Shown piece after piece: positions 1-9,707 of a DNA stretch of 64,000 bases. The first letter of the stretch is position 1. Each line of letters begins with the position of its first letter. The DNA is from Dimorphilus gyrociliatus (lineage: Eukaryota > Annelida > Polychaeta > Dinophilidae), in contig CAJFCJ010000013.1 in NCBI GenBank assembly GCA_904063045.1, forward strand, positions 1,036,156-1,100,155, given 5' to 3'. A model generated the notes under the pieces. That model saw only the letters and a list, made by a program, of their open reading frames with translations, was not told where the DNA came from and did not search any database. The position numbers were made by a program, and so were the translations under genes.

Positions 1-158
1 CGTCAATATGAAAATGAGTACTAAAAATGAATTAGAGGATAAAAACTAAAGACAACAACAGGGAATGAATGACTGAGAAAGGAAAAAAGAGAAAAAAGAA
101 TAAGGCACCACAGGAAAAAGACAGATGGTGGAAAGAAAGTAGAAGAAAAAAATGAAAA

Positions 159-277
159 AGAATACGGCACCCAGTGTTCCCAGGCGGTCTCCCATCCAAG
201 TACTGACTGGGCCGTACGTCATTTAACTTCGGTGATCGGACGAGAACCGGTGCTTGTAACGTCGTATGGCCGTATAC
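159..277 (-). rRNA. 5S ribosomal RNA, intact copy 1
   Basis: A 119-nt 5S gene. It has the animal 5S start (GTATACGGCCATACGAC), the internal control region containing TGGATGGGAGACCGCC, and the 3' end GGGTGCCGTATTCT followed by a T-rich terminator. A TATTTATAC-type box lies about 30 bp upstream, as in the other intact copies. The 158 bp on its 3' side are an inverted copy of the flank at 8891-9048. Confidence 0.93.
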
Positions 278-1117
278 AACAGTCTACTTAGATTTGCGCT
301 ATTTATACAACAGCTATATTTAACCTTTTTTCTTCATATTCTTACAGAACATTGACTCCAACAAATAATGGCAGAGAGTCCTTTCTATCACTGACGTATA
401 AAAGTATTTTTTTTAAATTTTAAGTACTTGCAATTCTTATATTAAAAAATATTGACAAACCAATTCTATTGCCCTTTTTGCAATGTAACATATTTTTCTT
501 ATCTAGTTTGTATTACAAAAATTTTCAGTTTTATTAAAGAAAAGTTGCTCTCTTATTGAGTGATCTATTGAGTAGTAGATAATGTGTTAAATAGAGACTT
601 TTAAAACAAGAACGTAAGCATTTCTTACATATAATTAAGAAAATATAATTAAGAATTTAAGAGTGACTTTCAATTTGCTTGGGGTTACTGTTCGAATGTC
701 TTTTTCTTATTCTATTGTCAACTGATAATGTAATCCCTGTCATATTTTAATATAGGCGATATTGGTCGAGCATAGGGTTACACTTTCGGCAGCTTCCATT
801 AATCTGGAAGAGTAATTTATATTCATAAGATAAAGACTATAACATTTTTGTGGTAGATCTCAAATGGCTTATAGTAGTTCGATTGTTGAGCTTCAATAGT
901 TTGGATATGAGCCGGGATTGTCAATAGTTTGACAGATATTGGATTCGTAAAGACAATGTAATGACTAGAAGAGAGCAGAAGGAAAAAAATGTAATGGAAA
1001 ATGAAGTGAAAATCATCATTAGTTGAAAGAATTAAGTTTATGAGTTTTGTACAGAAATCTAGAATGACAGTTTTGAGAGGCAAAGAGAACGAAATTAGAA
1101 AGAAAGCAGTCGAAAAA

Positions 1118-1236
1118 AGAATACGGCACCCAGTGTTCCCAGGCGGTCTCCCATCCAAGTACTGACTGGGCCGTACGTCATTTAACTTCGGTGATCGGAC
1201 GAGAACCGGTGCTTGTAACGTCGTATGGCCGTATAC
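1118..1236 (-). rRNA. 5S ribosomal RNA, intact copy 2
   Basis: A 119-nt 5S gene with the same sequence as the other main-type copies and an intact internal promoter. It is head-to-head with the 5S gene at 1944-2062, and the spacer between them carries a MITE. The upstream box reads GCGCTATTTAAAC on the plus strand, about 30 bp before the start. The pair forms the left arm of a large inverted repeat. Confidence 0.94.
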
Positions 1237-1399
1237 AATAGTCTACTTAACTATGCGCTATTTAAACAGCATCTGTATCTACCATTTTTTCTTCATATCC
1301 TTAAAAGAGTATCGACTTCGTTAAAATACTCAAAAAAACAGAAAAATGACTTAAAAGCTATAGATGGCATTCCTATGATCTACAATATGCGTATTATTT

Positions 1400-1605
1400 G
1401 GATGTGGTAGAAAACGGCCATAAATCTATGGTTTTACCCTAACCCTAACCCAGCCCTTGTTTTTACCTAACCTGTTTGAATACCCCTAACCCTTAGATGG
1501 GACCCTCCTAAGAACATATCAATAGTTATCTTATTCCTCCTAACCATTTCCCAGGCTGAAATCTAACTTTGAAATATTTCATTTATGGCCGTTTTCGACC
1601 GGTCC
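1400..1605 (+). mobile_element. MITE-like element with telomere-like motifs, copy 1
   Basis: A 206-bp non-coding element with near-perfect terminal inverted repeats: GGATGTGGTAGAAAACGGCC at the left and GGCCGTTTTCGACCGGTCC at the right. A 10-bp direct repeat, CGTATTATTT, flanks it at 1390-1399 and 1606-1615. Inside are CCCTAACCCTAACCC and further CCTAACC motifs. A target duplication of 9-11 bp is typical of Mutator-like elements, so the superfamily is inferred from that alone. It is inserted in the spacer of a 5S gene pair. Confidence 0.85.
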
Positions 1606-1943
1606 CGTATTATTTGAGGGAACTTTTATCAACATCCTACAATATCTTTCACTTTAGTTATCAATCAGATATTACTCTTCTTCACTTCATGGAAAAGACA
1701 GAAAGAAATGTATATAATACAAATCTTTCGCTGGATTATTGTTATCGCATAGATCGATAAGTTTGAGCAAATCGAGTAAAGTGAGTAAAAGTTTGTTCAG
1801 ATATGAACGATTACCTCGATTTGGTTGATAGATATGTTTCCGTTGTTTTATTTAATGAAGATATTACTGAAATATTCATGTTTTATGAATAATTTTGATA
1901 AAGGTACATGTAGTATAAATTGTGCATAGTTAAGTAGACTATT

Positions 1944-2062
1944 GTATACGGCCATACGACGTTACAAGCACCGGTTCTCGTCCGATCACCGAAGTTAAAT
2001 GACGTACGGCCCAGTTAGTACTTGGATGGGAGACCGCCTGGGAACACTGGGTGCCGTATTCT
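1944..2062 (+). rRNA. 5S ribosomal RNA, intact copy 3
   Basis: A main-type 119-nt 5S gene with one substitution (CAGTTAGTAC in place of CAGTCAGTAC). The upstream TATA-like box is GTATAAATTG, about 30 bp before the start, and a long T tract follows the gene. It is transcribed away from copy 2. Confidence 0.93.
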
Positions 2063-3380
2063 TTTTCTTTTTTTTTCTGTCTTGATATGAAACGGTCTTT
2101 TATGTTCTTTTGAGTATTTTAGCGAACTTGATACTTTTTTAGGGATATGAAGAAAAAATGTTAAGATATAGGTGTTGTATAAACATTTGTTGCCGGATTG
2201 TTTTTCTTTTTTATATTTCCCAAATTCCTCAGATGAACATTTTCAGTTTGGCGGAAAAAGAGGCGGTTTCTATGTGATCGCCAAATTTGACTTATGTATC
2301 GTCTAATTAATTTTCGAATGAAAAGCCTTCTTGGATCATTAGGCACTATATTCAGTTTCTAATTGTTGTGTAATTGAAATTCACAATTAATAGCAAATGA
2401 AAATGAGAGAATAGTTTTCTTTATAATGAAACGATTCACGTCTAACCTCTGAAGCTAACAGATTAAAATGTCGACTAATATTTAACTAGAGGGTGAGAAT
2501 ATGAACAAGAAAGTGTATTTAAATGTATGATGATGTACTTCAGAGAAGTTTGCCACAGAAATGAGATAAGGGAAGGAATCATTGGAGATAAATATTGCTA
2601 TACAAGAATTTAGGATAGGAGTAATTGTGCTTTTAAAACCTTCCATAAATATTGTTTTTTGTCTAACTTATGATGACTTTTCACGATATCACTGCTACTG
2701 CCATAAAACGCAACATATAAATAATTTCTTTTTTTTCATGTGCATATGTATATTGATTTCGGTACACGTTTGTCTAAAATATATAGGTAAACACATAGGT
2801 GTGTTTCTTTTTCTTGAAAGATATATCTGAGTGTATTATAGGAAATATTCTCTATTAATAATAAAATAAAGATTAAAGCAAGAACAGTTTATAAATTGCC
2901 ATATCTTCAAATAATAATTTCTTTTTCGAGGACTTTAAGTAATGGCATAATGATAGCAAATAGAAAATATTGAAAGACATGGATAATATTAATAAATATA
3001 TATAGTATGAGACGACTAATTGTAGCTACCCAAAAATATTAAAAAACAAGCTATTGATAACCTCTTGTCCAATCAAAAGAATAGGTAGGTAAACATCCAT
3101 GCCCGAACGAAGATGGTCTATGGAGAATAACAGCAGAAGAATTCGAAAAAACTGAATTTCATAAAAGATAAACAATTTCTTAATAGTTATTCCTAAAGAA
3201 TGTTTTTTCCTTCATATTAAGATTCATTACTATTAATACGAAGTAATTATTCATAAATATCTAAGCATGAAAAATATCAATCGTTTTAATATTTTTAAAG
3301 TCGCTACTAATCGACTGATGAGACTGTAGTATAAATTTATTTCCATATAAATAGTCCACAGTTAACTACTGTAGACTATT
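2063..3380. other. Loop between inverted 5S arms, no gene seen
   Basis: AT-rich sequence with only short, low-complexity open frames. I see no conserved domain, RNA gene or repeat apart from the deleted 5S copy at 3381. Confidence 0.5.
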
Positions 3381-3437
3381 GTATACGGTCATACGACGTT
3401 ATATGCACCGATTCTCGTCTGATCACTGGGTGCCGCA
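3381..3437 (+). pseudogene. 5S rRNA pseudogene with internal deletion
   Basis: The first ~50 nt of a 5S gene (GTATACGGTCATACGACG) run directly into the last few bases (CACTGGGTGCCG). About 60 nt, including the whole internal promoter, are missing. The upstream flank (GTAGACTATT) is still recognisable. Confidence 0.85.
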
Positions 3438-3957
3438 GTCATTTCCTTTTTTCTTCTCTCTCTTTCAGGTTTTCCATTTTTCCTATCAACTAAATCATAA
3501 ACTGCTTAATGTGTTTGAGTAAAAAAGAAAGACGAGATTTTCTATAAGAAGTAGTTACTGTTCGTGGAATGAAGTTGTCGGCGCTACAGTTAAACGAGTG
3601 ATTAAATGAGATATATTCAGTACCGCACAGATGATTGGGTTTTGAACGAGAAGCATTCAATTCTTTCACTATTTTCTCTTTACGTTTCACCACTGCATGC
3701 ATTCTGAGCTTTTACATTTTTCTGTCGCCTATAAATGGTGACGAAGGAATAAAATAGGGTACCACTTTTTCTATAAAATATTAATCATCGAATATAAATC
3801 TGAGGAGAAAGCGTCCGAACCCATCCTTCATCAGAAAAAATTTTTCTTTTGCAAATATTTAATTAAAAAAAAAATAATATAGCCTAACAAAAATGACAGG
3901 TAGCTACGAATGTAAAATTAAAAACATTTTCAAATCAAGATAGAAAAAAAAAGAAAA

Positions 3958-4076
3958 AGAATACGGCACCCAGTGTTCCCAGGCGGTCTCCCATCCAAGT
4001 ACTGACTGGGCCGTACGTCATTTAACTTCGGTGATCGGACGAGAACCGGTGCTTGTAACGTCGTATGGCCGTATAC
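3958..4076 (-). rRNA. 5S ribosomal RNA, intact copy 4
   Basis: A main-type 119-nt 5S gene with intact internal control region. The upstream box (GCACTATTTATAC on the plus strand) is about 30 bp from the start. It is head-to-head with the copy at 4785-4903. Together they form the inverted counterpart of 1118-2062. Confidence 0.94.
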
Positions 4077-4414
4077 AATAGTCTACTTAACTATGCACTA
4101 TTTATACTACATGTACCTTTATCAAAATTATTCATAAAACATGAATATTTCAGTAATATCTTCATTAAATAAAACAACGGAAACATATCTATCAACCAAA
4201 TCGAGGCAATCGTTCATATCTGAACAAACTTTTACTCACTTTACTCGATTTTCTCAAACTTATCGATCTACGCGATAACAATAATCCAGCGAAAGATTTG
4301 TATTATATACATTTCTTTCTGTCTTTTCCATGAAGTGAAGAAGAGTAATATCTGATTGATAACTAAAGTGAAAGATATTGTAGGATGTTGATAAAAGTTC
4401 CCTCAAATATTACG

Positions 4415-4621
4415 AGACCGGTCGAAAACGGTCATAAATGAAATATTTCAAAGTTAGATTTCAGCCTGGGAAATGGTTAGGAGGAATAAGATAACTATTG
4501 ATATGTTCTTAGGAGGGTCCCATCTAAGGGTTAGGGGTATTCAAACAGGTTAGGCAAAAACAAGGGCTGGGTTAGGGTTAGGGTAAAACCCATAGATTTA
4601 TGGCCGTTTTCTACCACATCC
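4415..4621 (-). mobile_element. MITE-like element with telomere-like motifs, copy 2
   Basis: An inverted copy of the element at 1400-1605, at the mirror position of the duplicated 5S unit. The flanking 10-mers are AAATATTACG (4405-4414) and AAATAATACG (4622-4631). It spread with the segment and not by independent insertion. The pre-insertion sequence survives at about 10032-10050. Confidence 0.85.
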
Positions 4622-4784
4622 AAATAATACGCATATTGTAGATCATAGGAATGCCATCTATAGCTTTTAAGTCATTTTTCTGTTTTTTGAGTATTTTAAC
4701 GAAGTCGATACTCTTTTAAGGATATGAAGAAAAAAATGGTAGATACAGGTGTTGTTTAAATAGCGCATAGTTATGTAGACTATT

Positions 4785-4903
4785 GTATACGGCCATACGA
4801 CGTTACAAGCACCGGTTCTCGTCCGATCACCGAAGTTAAATGACGTACGGCCCAGTCAGTACTTGGATGGGAGACCGCCTGGGAACACTGGGTGCCGTAT
4901 TCT
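4785..4903 (+). rRNA. 5S ribosomal RNA, intact copy 5
   Basis: A main-type 119-nt 5S gene. GTTTAAATAGCGCA lies about 30 bp upstream. The 3' flank (4904-5140) is repeated after the 5S gene at 8772-8890. Confidence 0.94.
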
Positions 4904-5144
4904 TTTACCTCTTTTTTTCCTTTCTCAGTCATTCATTCCCTGTTGTTGTCTTTAGTTTATATCCTCTAATTCATTTTTAGCACTCATTTTCATATTAACG
5001 ATAAAAATGTGACAGAATTAATAAAGTCTACGAAAAATCAGCAAAGTTTGCGAAAATCATTGCGAAAAGATTACAAACATGAATGAGAAGATCTGCAACT
5101 TTTCGAATATTCTAAAAATAAAAGGAATGTAAAAGAAGATAAAA

Positions 5145-5263
5145 AGAATACGGCACCCAGTGTTCCCAGAAAGTCTCCTACTCAAGTACTGACTGGGCTG
5201 TACATCATTTAACTTCGGTGATCGGACGAGAACCGGTGCTTGTAATGTCAGATGGCCGTATAC
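5145..5263 (-). pseudogene. 5S rRNA variant-subfamily copy, probably inactive
   Basis: Full length (119 nt) but of a diverged subtype. The 3' part reads CCCAGAAAGTCTCCTACTCAAG on the plus strand where main copies have CCCAGGCGGTCTCCCATCCAAG. This changes the C-box and helix region. The 5' end has TGTCAGATGG in place of CGTCGTATGG. The TATTTA box seen 30 bp upstream of intact copies is absent (the flank is GAGGTAGCCTATTTTAAGG). A near-identical copy lies at 9260-9378. Confidence 0.8.
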
Positions 5264-5606
5264 AATGAGGTAGCCTATTTTAAGGTTCATGTATCAAATA
5301 TGGCATTTAGTTAAATCCAATAGATAGAAACGGTTGACAATATCGATAATTTATCAATGTGCATTAACTACCATTAAACAAGGGGAACATGACTTCAATA
5401 ATGCAGCAAATTTAAATGAGATTGAGAGATTGAATGGAGAATGTTGAAATCGTTATCTGTGAAGTCAATTTTGCCTTTTTTCTTTTCTTTTTCTTTTTAC
5501 TTTCTGAATTGACTATTACCATAAGCTATTAGGGGAGAATATCCTTGAAACGTCATCATTTATCAATTATACTGCATTTAAATAGCGCATAGTTATGTAG
5601 ACTGTT

Positions 5607-5617
5607 GTATACGGCCA
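5607..5617 (+). pseudogene. 5S rRNA 5'-end stub
   Basis: The 5S promoter flank (AAATAGCGCATAGTTATGTAGACTG, split around 5582-5606) and the first 11 nt of the gene are present. The sequence then switches to an unrelated flank that is an inverted copy of the region just after position 277. It marks a rearrangement breakpoint inside a 5S gene. Confidence 0.75.
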
Positions 5618-5787
5618 AGTAGTTGGTAGAATTGCAAGTAGTTAAAATTTAAAAAAAATACTTTTATACGTCAGTGATAGAAAGGACTCTCTGCCATTAT
5701 TTGTTGGAGTCAATGTTCTGTAAGAATATGAAGAAAAAAGGTTAAATATAGCTGTTGTATAAATAGCGCAAATCTAAGTAGACTGTT

Positions 5788-5906
5788 GTATACGGCCATA
5801 CGACGTTACAAGCACCGGTTCTCGTCCGATCACCGAAGTTAAATGACGTACGGCCCAGTCAGTATTTGATTAGGAGACTTTCTGGGAACACTGGGTGCCG
5901 TATTCT
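5788..5906 (+). rRNA. 5S rRNA, chimeric main/variant copy
   Basis: A 119-nt copy with a canonical upstream box (GTATAAATAGCGCAAAT). The first ~85 nt are identical to main-type genes. The distal part reads TTTGATTAGGAGACTTTCTGGG, the signature of the diverged subfamily. It therefore looks like a recombinant or gene-conversion product. Transcription may occur, but the altered C-box makes activity uncertain. Confidence 0.75.
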
Positions 5907-6612
5907 TTTATCCCTTAATTTTTCTTTTCTTGTATTTACCGTTTCGTCTTTAGTAAAGCATCTTCTTAAATTTTTAGGTGACCTACATTGTTAATTTGAA
6001 AGAATTGAGAAAATAGAAAACACAACCGGAGATTGTATATATAATCGCTTCCACTGCTAACCAGGGGTTCGTTATTTATTCTCGCTTTTTCTCTAGCGTT
6101 ATAGTAGCCTGCGCTGTTTTCGTGTGAGTTGAGAAAATAAAGCGTTATCAACCGTGACAGAACACCTAAATTATAATTTTGCTTATTATTTTCTTTTGTT
6201 ATATTAAATACTGGTGTGGCTTGACATAAGACGACTTGGATGATCCAACGAAAGGGATCTCTTGCAACCTTTCTGCCCTAAGCACTATCTTTTCAGTCTT
6301 TTCTCTTAATTTTGTGATTTATAAGTTGAGCATAATTGTGCTTAGGAATAGTAGGTTAACTAATATGTTATATCCTATAAATTTTTGACTTGAAACAAAT
6401 GCTTATTGCTATATATTTAGCGAAAATCGTAAGATCATGTCTTTGAGATCGCTTCGGTAATTTCGAAGAGGAGCGTTATTAAGTTTTATCGAGATGGTCC
6501 AATTATGCGGCACTAGATGCCGTATTCTTTGACTTTTTTTCTTCCTCTTTTGAATATTATTTTAAGATTTCTAGCATTTATCATATACAGTATATGCTTC
6601 TTTGAAATGGTA
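5907..6612. other. Intergenic, no gene seen
   Basis: AT-rich sequence downstream of the chimeric 5S copy. It has a possible 5S 3' remnant near 6503 and no recognisable coding sequence. Confidence 0.4.
6503..6532 (+). pseudogene. 5S rRNA 3'-end remnant
   Basis: Only GCGGCACTAGATGCCGTATTCTTT followed by T runs remains, matching the 5S 3' end and terminator. Nothing convincing of the upstream gene is left. Confidence 0.4.
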
Positions 6613-6622
6613 CTTTTTAATG

Positions 6623-6828
6623 GGGTCGACAGAAAACGTCCACAAATGAGAAATTTCAAGACAAAAATTTGGATTGAGAAATGGTTAGGAAGAAGAAGAG
6701 AGCAACTGATTTGTAATTAGGAGGGTCTCCTCTAAGGGTTAGGGGTAATGGAAAAGGTTAGGTACAGCTAAGGGCTGGGTTAGGGTTAGGGTAAAAGCAC
6801 CAATTTGTGGACGTTTTCTGTCGCATCC
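6623..6828 (-). mobile_element. Diverged MITE copy 3 with its own matching inverted repeats
   Basis: A 206-bp element with the same internal plan (GGTTAGGGTTAGGGTA, TAAGGGTTAGGGG, and GGAAATGGTTAGGA-like motifs) but different termini: GGGTCGACAGAAAACGTCC and GGACGTTTTCTGTCGCATCC. These pair with each other better than with copies 1 and 2. A perfect 10-bp duplication, CTTTTTAATG, flanks it (6613-6622 and 6829-6838). This is an independent insertion of a second subfamily. Confidence 0.85.
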
Positions 6829-7042
6829 CTTTTTAATGTATCTGAACTATGATCTTTCTATGATCTAATATTTCGGTAACAAAATTTTTCTTACGTAATT
6901 CGCTTTGTGTATCATTTTAAAACTAATAAATATTATCTTTCTCGTTTTGTACTTTGAGTGTGTAAATAAACTAATTAAAAAATATATTTAACTTAAAAGG
7001 CAAATTTCGTCCCAAACTCGGCCATTTTGTTTACAATCCCTC

Positions 7043-7181
7043 ATGCATTTCCACTTCCGTCCTTTTTCCGCCATGCTTTTTGGAAACGCATCTGGGGAGA
7101 AAAAGCGCTTAATAAGCAAATTTTGGCTTCTTAAACTTCTTCCGTGTTCTGAAACGAAGCCTGATGATTGCTTGGATGATG
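7043..7181 (+). CDS. Possible first exon of an unrecognised gene
   Basis: An ATG-initiated open segment of about 46 codons ends at a consensus donor (GATG|GTGAGTTTG at 7182). It follows a region with ATGGCGG-like motifs on the minus strand (GGCCATTTTG at 7020, CCGCCATG at 7067), which recur near starts of other genes here. No in-phase downstream exon could be assigned. A second open segment at 7507-7692 ends with a stop, and AATAAA lies near 7785, but its phase does not match. No domain is recognised. This may be a decayed gene. Confidence 0.25.
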
Positions 7182-7599
7182 GTGAGTTTGTATTCTTTCT
7201 AAAAAGTCATATAAATATTACTTTTGAGAAAATATATTAGAATATTTAGAATCAAAATCACGTGTTGATGGAGATTCGGAATTACAGCAATTTTCATGTT
7301 AAATTCCTTTTATAGGTTAATTAGCACAACTTCTTGTTGTCGGTATGCAGGTTTTTAATTTTTTAATACAAATTAGTTGTAATTTGGCAGATTTATCCCT
7401 TGAATGATAAGAAATCATTTTGAGCGATAATATGTCCAAAGCTTTGCCTTATCCATTCTTAAAACTTTTTTTAATTAACAAGATTTTGTTCACCTTTAGA
7501 TAAAAGTTGAAACAACTAATAATAAGGAGTTTCGACAAAACAAATAGCAAATTGGGGATGAGAGAGCAAAATGAGTTAGTATTTGCCTTAGAGAATACT

Positions 7600-7690
7600 G
7601 AACGACAAACATTAAAATCTGAACTGTCAGATTCAAAATGGCTTTTCCAACATGGAACTAGTACACTATGGATCACTAATTATATCATTT
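7600..7690 (+). repeat. Fragment shared with 14800-14870
   Basis: TTTTCCAACATGGAACTAGTACACTA here matches TTTTTCCAACATGAAACTAATATACTA near 14830, and the similarity extends some distance upstream. The pair looks like an old dispersed repeat or duplicated gene tail. Its nature is unknown. Confidence 0.4.
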
Positions 7691-8143
7691 GATTAATTAT
7701 GTATCAATTCAAGCTGTTTCAGATTTTGCAGTACATTACATGTACAACTTAGAAATGGTTTTTCTTTTTTGTTAACATTTCACAAATAAAAGATCATTTT
7801 TATGACTAATACTGCAAAGAAATATGAATTATTTTTGCGCGGAAAATCGTGAAGCAACAAATATCTGAAAAGTAATTTTTTAAAGTCAGCAAAATTTAAA
7901 TGAACAGGTTATTAACAAACACTGAAATTTCACAATATCGAAAACTCGATTAAAATAAATAATACATGCTACTAATCCTCTATATTATCATGCACAGATA
8001 AGTACACTTTTGTATTTCATATCCGAGAAGGAAGTTCCTACAATAAAACTGCGCGACAATACACAAACAGCTTACGAATATTACAAGCGAAAAGTGGAAA
8101 TGTTTCTCAAGAAGAATAAAGACCCTAGTGATAGACATACGAA

Positions 8144-8263
8144 AATAAAACGTTACCAAATGCTTCCAGACACTCTTCTATTCAAGAAATTATAAGACCA
8201 AGTTACAGTTAACCTCGGTGAGCAGACGAAAACCGGTTCTTACAACATTGTATGACCATATAC
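8144..8263 (-). pseudogene. Strongly decayed full-length 5S rRNA copy
   Basis: The plus strand reads TTCCAGACACTCTTCTATTCAAG, then AACCTCGGTGAGCAGACGAAAACCGGTTCTTACAAC and TATGACCATATAC, in the order expected for a minus-strand 5S gene. It has many substitutions. The distal half resembles the variant subfamily. Confidence 0.75.
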
Positions 8264-8771
8264 ACTAACTTCAATTCTTTTTTCATCAAAAACTCTAGGA
8301 AAATTTCGTTGAAAAGTCAAAACGAACATTTGAAATTCAAATAGAAGTAATAACAGACCGGGAAGAAAGAGAAAGAGGAAAAAGTTTACACAAAACCTAC
8401 TTCTAGAATCATTCTTTCTACAGCGATTTAACTGCAATACAAAAATAAAAATCAATTGAATTCAATAGTATCAATATTAACAAAGATGTTAGATAACGTA
8501 ACTTAAAAAGATATCTTACGAAAGATTATCACCTTCTAGACTGCTGTAAATCGAGCGATAATCCAGAGCTGTAGCAGTGAGCAAATTATAATTGTCTCTC
8601 AAAGAAGCTTTGGAAGAAATTCAGGTGATCAGAGCCGAAGCGAGAACTTTAATGTCTGTTTTTACCGTTCTATAAATTTTTAATCATTTTATAAATGAAA
8701 GTTTGATATTTTTTAAAAATTTTTAACAAAGGTACACGTGGTATAAATAGCGCAAATTTAAGTAGACTATT

Positions 8772-8890
8772 GTATACGGCCATACGACGTTACAAGCACC
8801 GGTTCTCGTCCGATCACCGAAGTTAAATGACGTACGGCCCAGTCAGTACTTGGATGGGAGACCGCCTGGGAACACTGGGTGCCGTATTCT
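8772..8890 (+). rRNA. 5S ribosomal RNA, intact copy 6
   Basis: A main-type 119-nt gene with GTATAAATAGCGCAAAT about 30 bp upstream, intact internal control region and a T-rich terminator. Its 3' flank is repeated in inverted form at the start of the window and in direct form after 4903. Confidence 0.94.
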
Positions 8891-9175
8891 TTTTCATTTT
8901 TTTCTTCTACTTTCTTTCCGCCATCTGTCTTTTTCCTGTGGTGCCTTATTCTTTTTTCTCTTTTTTCCTTTCTCAGTCATTCATTCCCTGTTGTTGTCTT
9001 TAGTTTTTATCCTCTAATTCATTTTTAGTACTCATATTCATATTGACGATAAAGATGTGACAGAATTAATAAAGTCAACGAAAAATCAGCAAAGTTTGCG
9101 AAAATCATTGCGAAAAGATTACAAACACGAATGAGAAGATCTGCAACTTTTCGAATATTCGAAGATTGAAAGTAA
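8891..9175 (+). repeat. 5S downstream flank, present three times
   Basis: This flank contains TTTCTCAGTCATTCATTCCCTG and TTAGTTTTTATCCTC. It is repeated directly at 4904-5140 and inverted at 1-158. It defines a second duplicated segment: an intact 5S followed by a convergent variant 5S. Confidence 0.85.
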
Positions 9176-9259
9176 ATTCAATCTTTAATAATCAAAAATA
9201 AAATGAAAATAACGTTGAACTTTAGTTGAAAAATAAACGGAATATAAAAGAAGATAAAA

Positions 9260-9378
9260 AGAATACGGCACCCAGTGTTCCCAGAAAGTCTCCTACTCAA
9301 GTACTGACTGGGCTGTACGTCATTTAACTTCGGTGATCGGACGAGAACCGGTGTTTGTAACGTCAGATGGCCGTATAC
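9260..9378 (-). pseudogene. 5S rRNA variant-subfamily copy, probably inactive
   Basis: Full length, and the sister of the copy at 5145-5263. It has the same AAAGTCTCCTACTC block and TGTCAGATGG-type 5' end (CGTCAGATGG here), and likewise lacks the upstream TATTTA box. Both copies sit about 240-370 bp downstream of, and convergent with, an intact gene. This shows that the pair was duplicated as a unit. Confidence 0.8.
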
Positions 9379-9588
9379 AATAAGGTAGCCTATGTTAAGG
9401 TTCATGTATCAAATATAGCATTAAGTCCAATAGACACAAAATCTCTTCTTTCAATTCATGTCAAAAAATGTTAATGACATGGTTTTCTCGTTGAATCATA
9501 AAGAAAACATTCGAAGACCTCTCGTAAATATTTCATTTTATAGGAAAGGAAGAAAAATTGAGAGAAAGAGAAGAAAAAAAAGATAAAA

Positions 9589-9707
9589 AGAATACGGCAC
9601 CCAGTGTTCCCAGGCGGTCTCCCATCCAAGTACTGACTGGGCCGTACGTCATTTAACTTCGGTGATCGGACGAGAACCGGTGCTTGTAACGTCGTATGGC
9701 CGTATAC
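9589..9707 (-). rRNA. 5S ribosomal RNA, intact copy 7
   Basis: A main-type 119-nt gene with the TATTTATAC box about 30 bp upstream. It is head-to-head with 10187-10305. This pair is the third copy of the two-gene unit and lacks the MITE. Confidence 0.94.

Larger units (their letters stand above)
1118..2062 (+). repeat. Left arm of large inverted repeat (5S pair + MITE)
   Basis: A 945-bp unit of 5S(-), spacer, MITE, spacer and 5S(+). It is present as a near-identical reverse complement at 3958-4903. The arms are separated by about 1.9 kb. Confidence 0.9.
3958..4903 (-). repeat. Right arm of large inverted repeat (5S pair + MITE)
   Basis: Reverse-complement partner of 1118-2062. The spacer sequence also matches 9708-10186 in direct orientation, apart from the MITE. 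Confidence 0.9.

Noticed and set aside
1436-1460. Telomere repeat tract suggesting a chromosome end
   Set aside because: Only two to three TTAGGG units occur at fixed positions inside a short transposable element, repeated at 4560 and 6778. Unique genes lie on the right, so this is not telomeric DNA by itself.
5057-5290. Open frames over 5S copies (also at 823-1158, 9178-9405, 11358-11561)
   Set aside because: They are translations of antisense or sense 5S rRNA sequence (the recurring Leu-Val-Arg-Ser-Pro and Gly-Asn-Thr-Gly-Cys strings).
8010-8195. 61-codon plus-strand frame
   Set aside because: Its 3' half overlaps a decayed minus-strand 5S gene, and no domain is visible.
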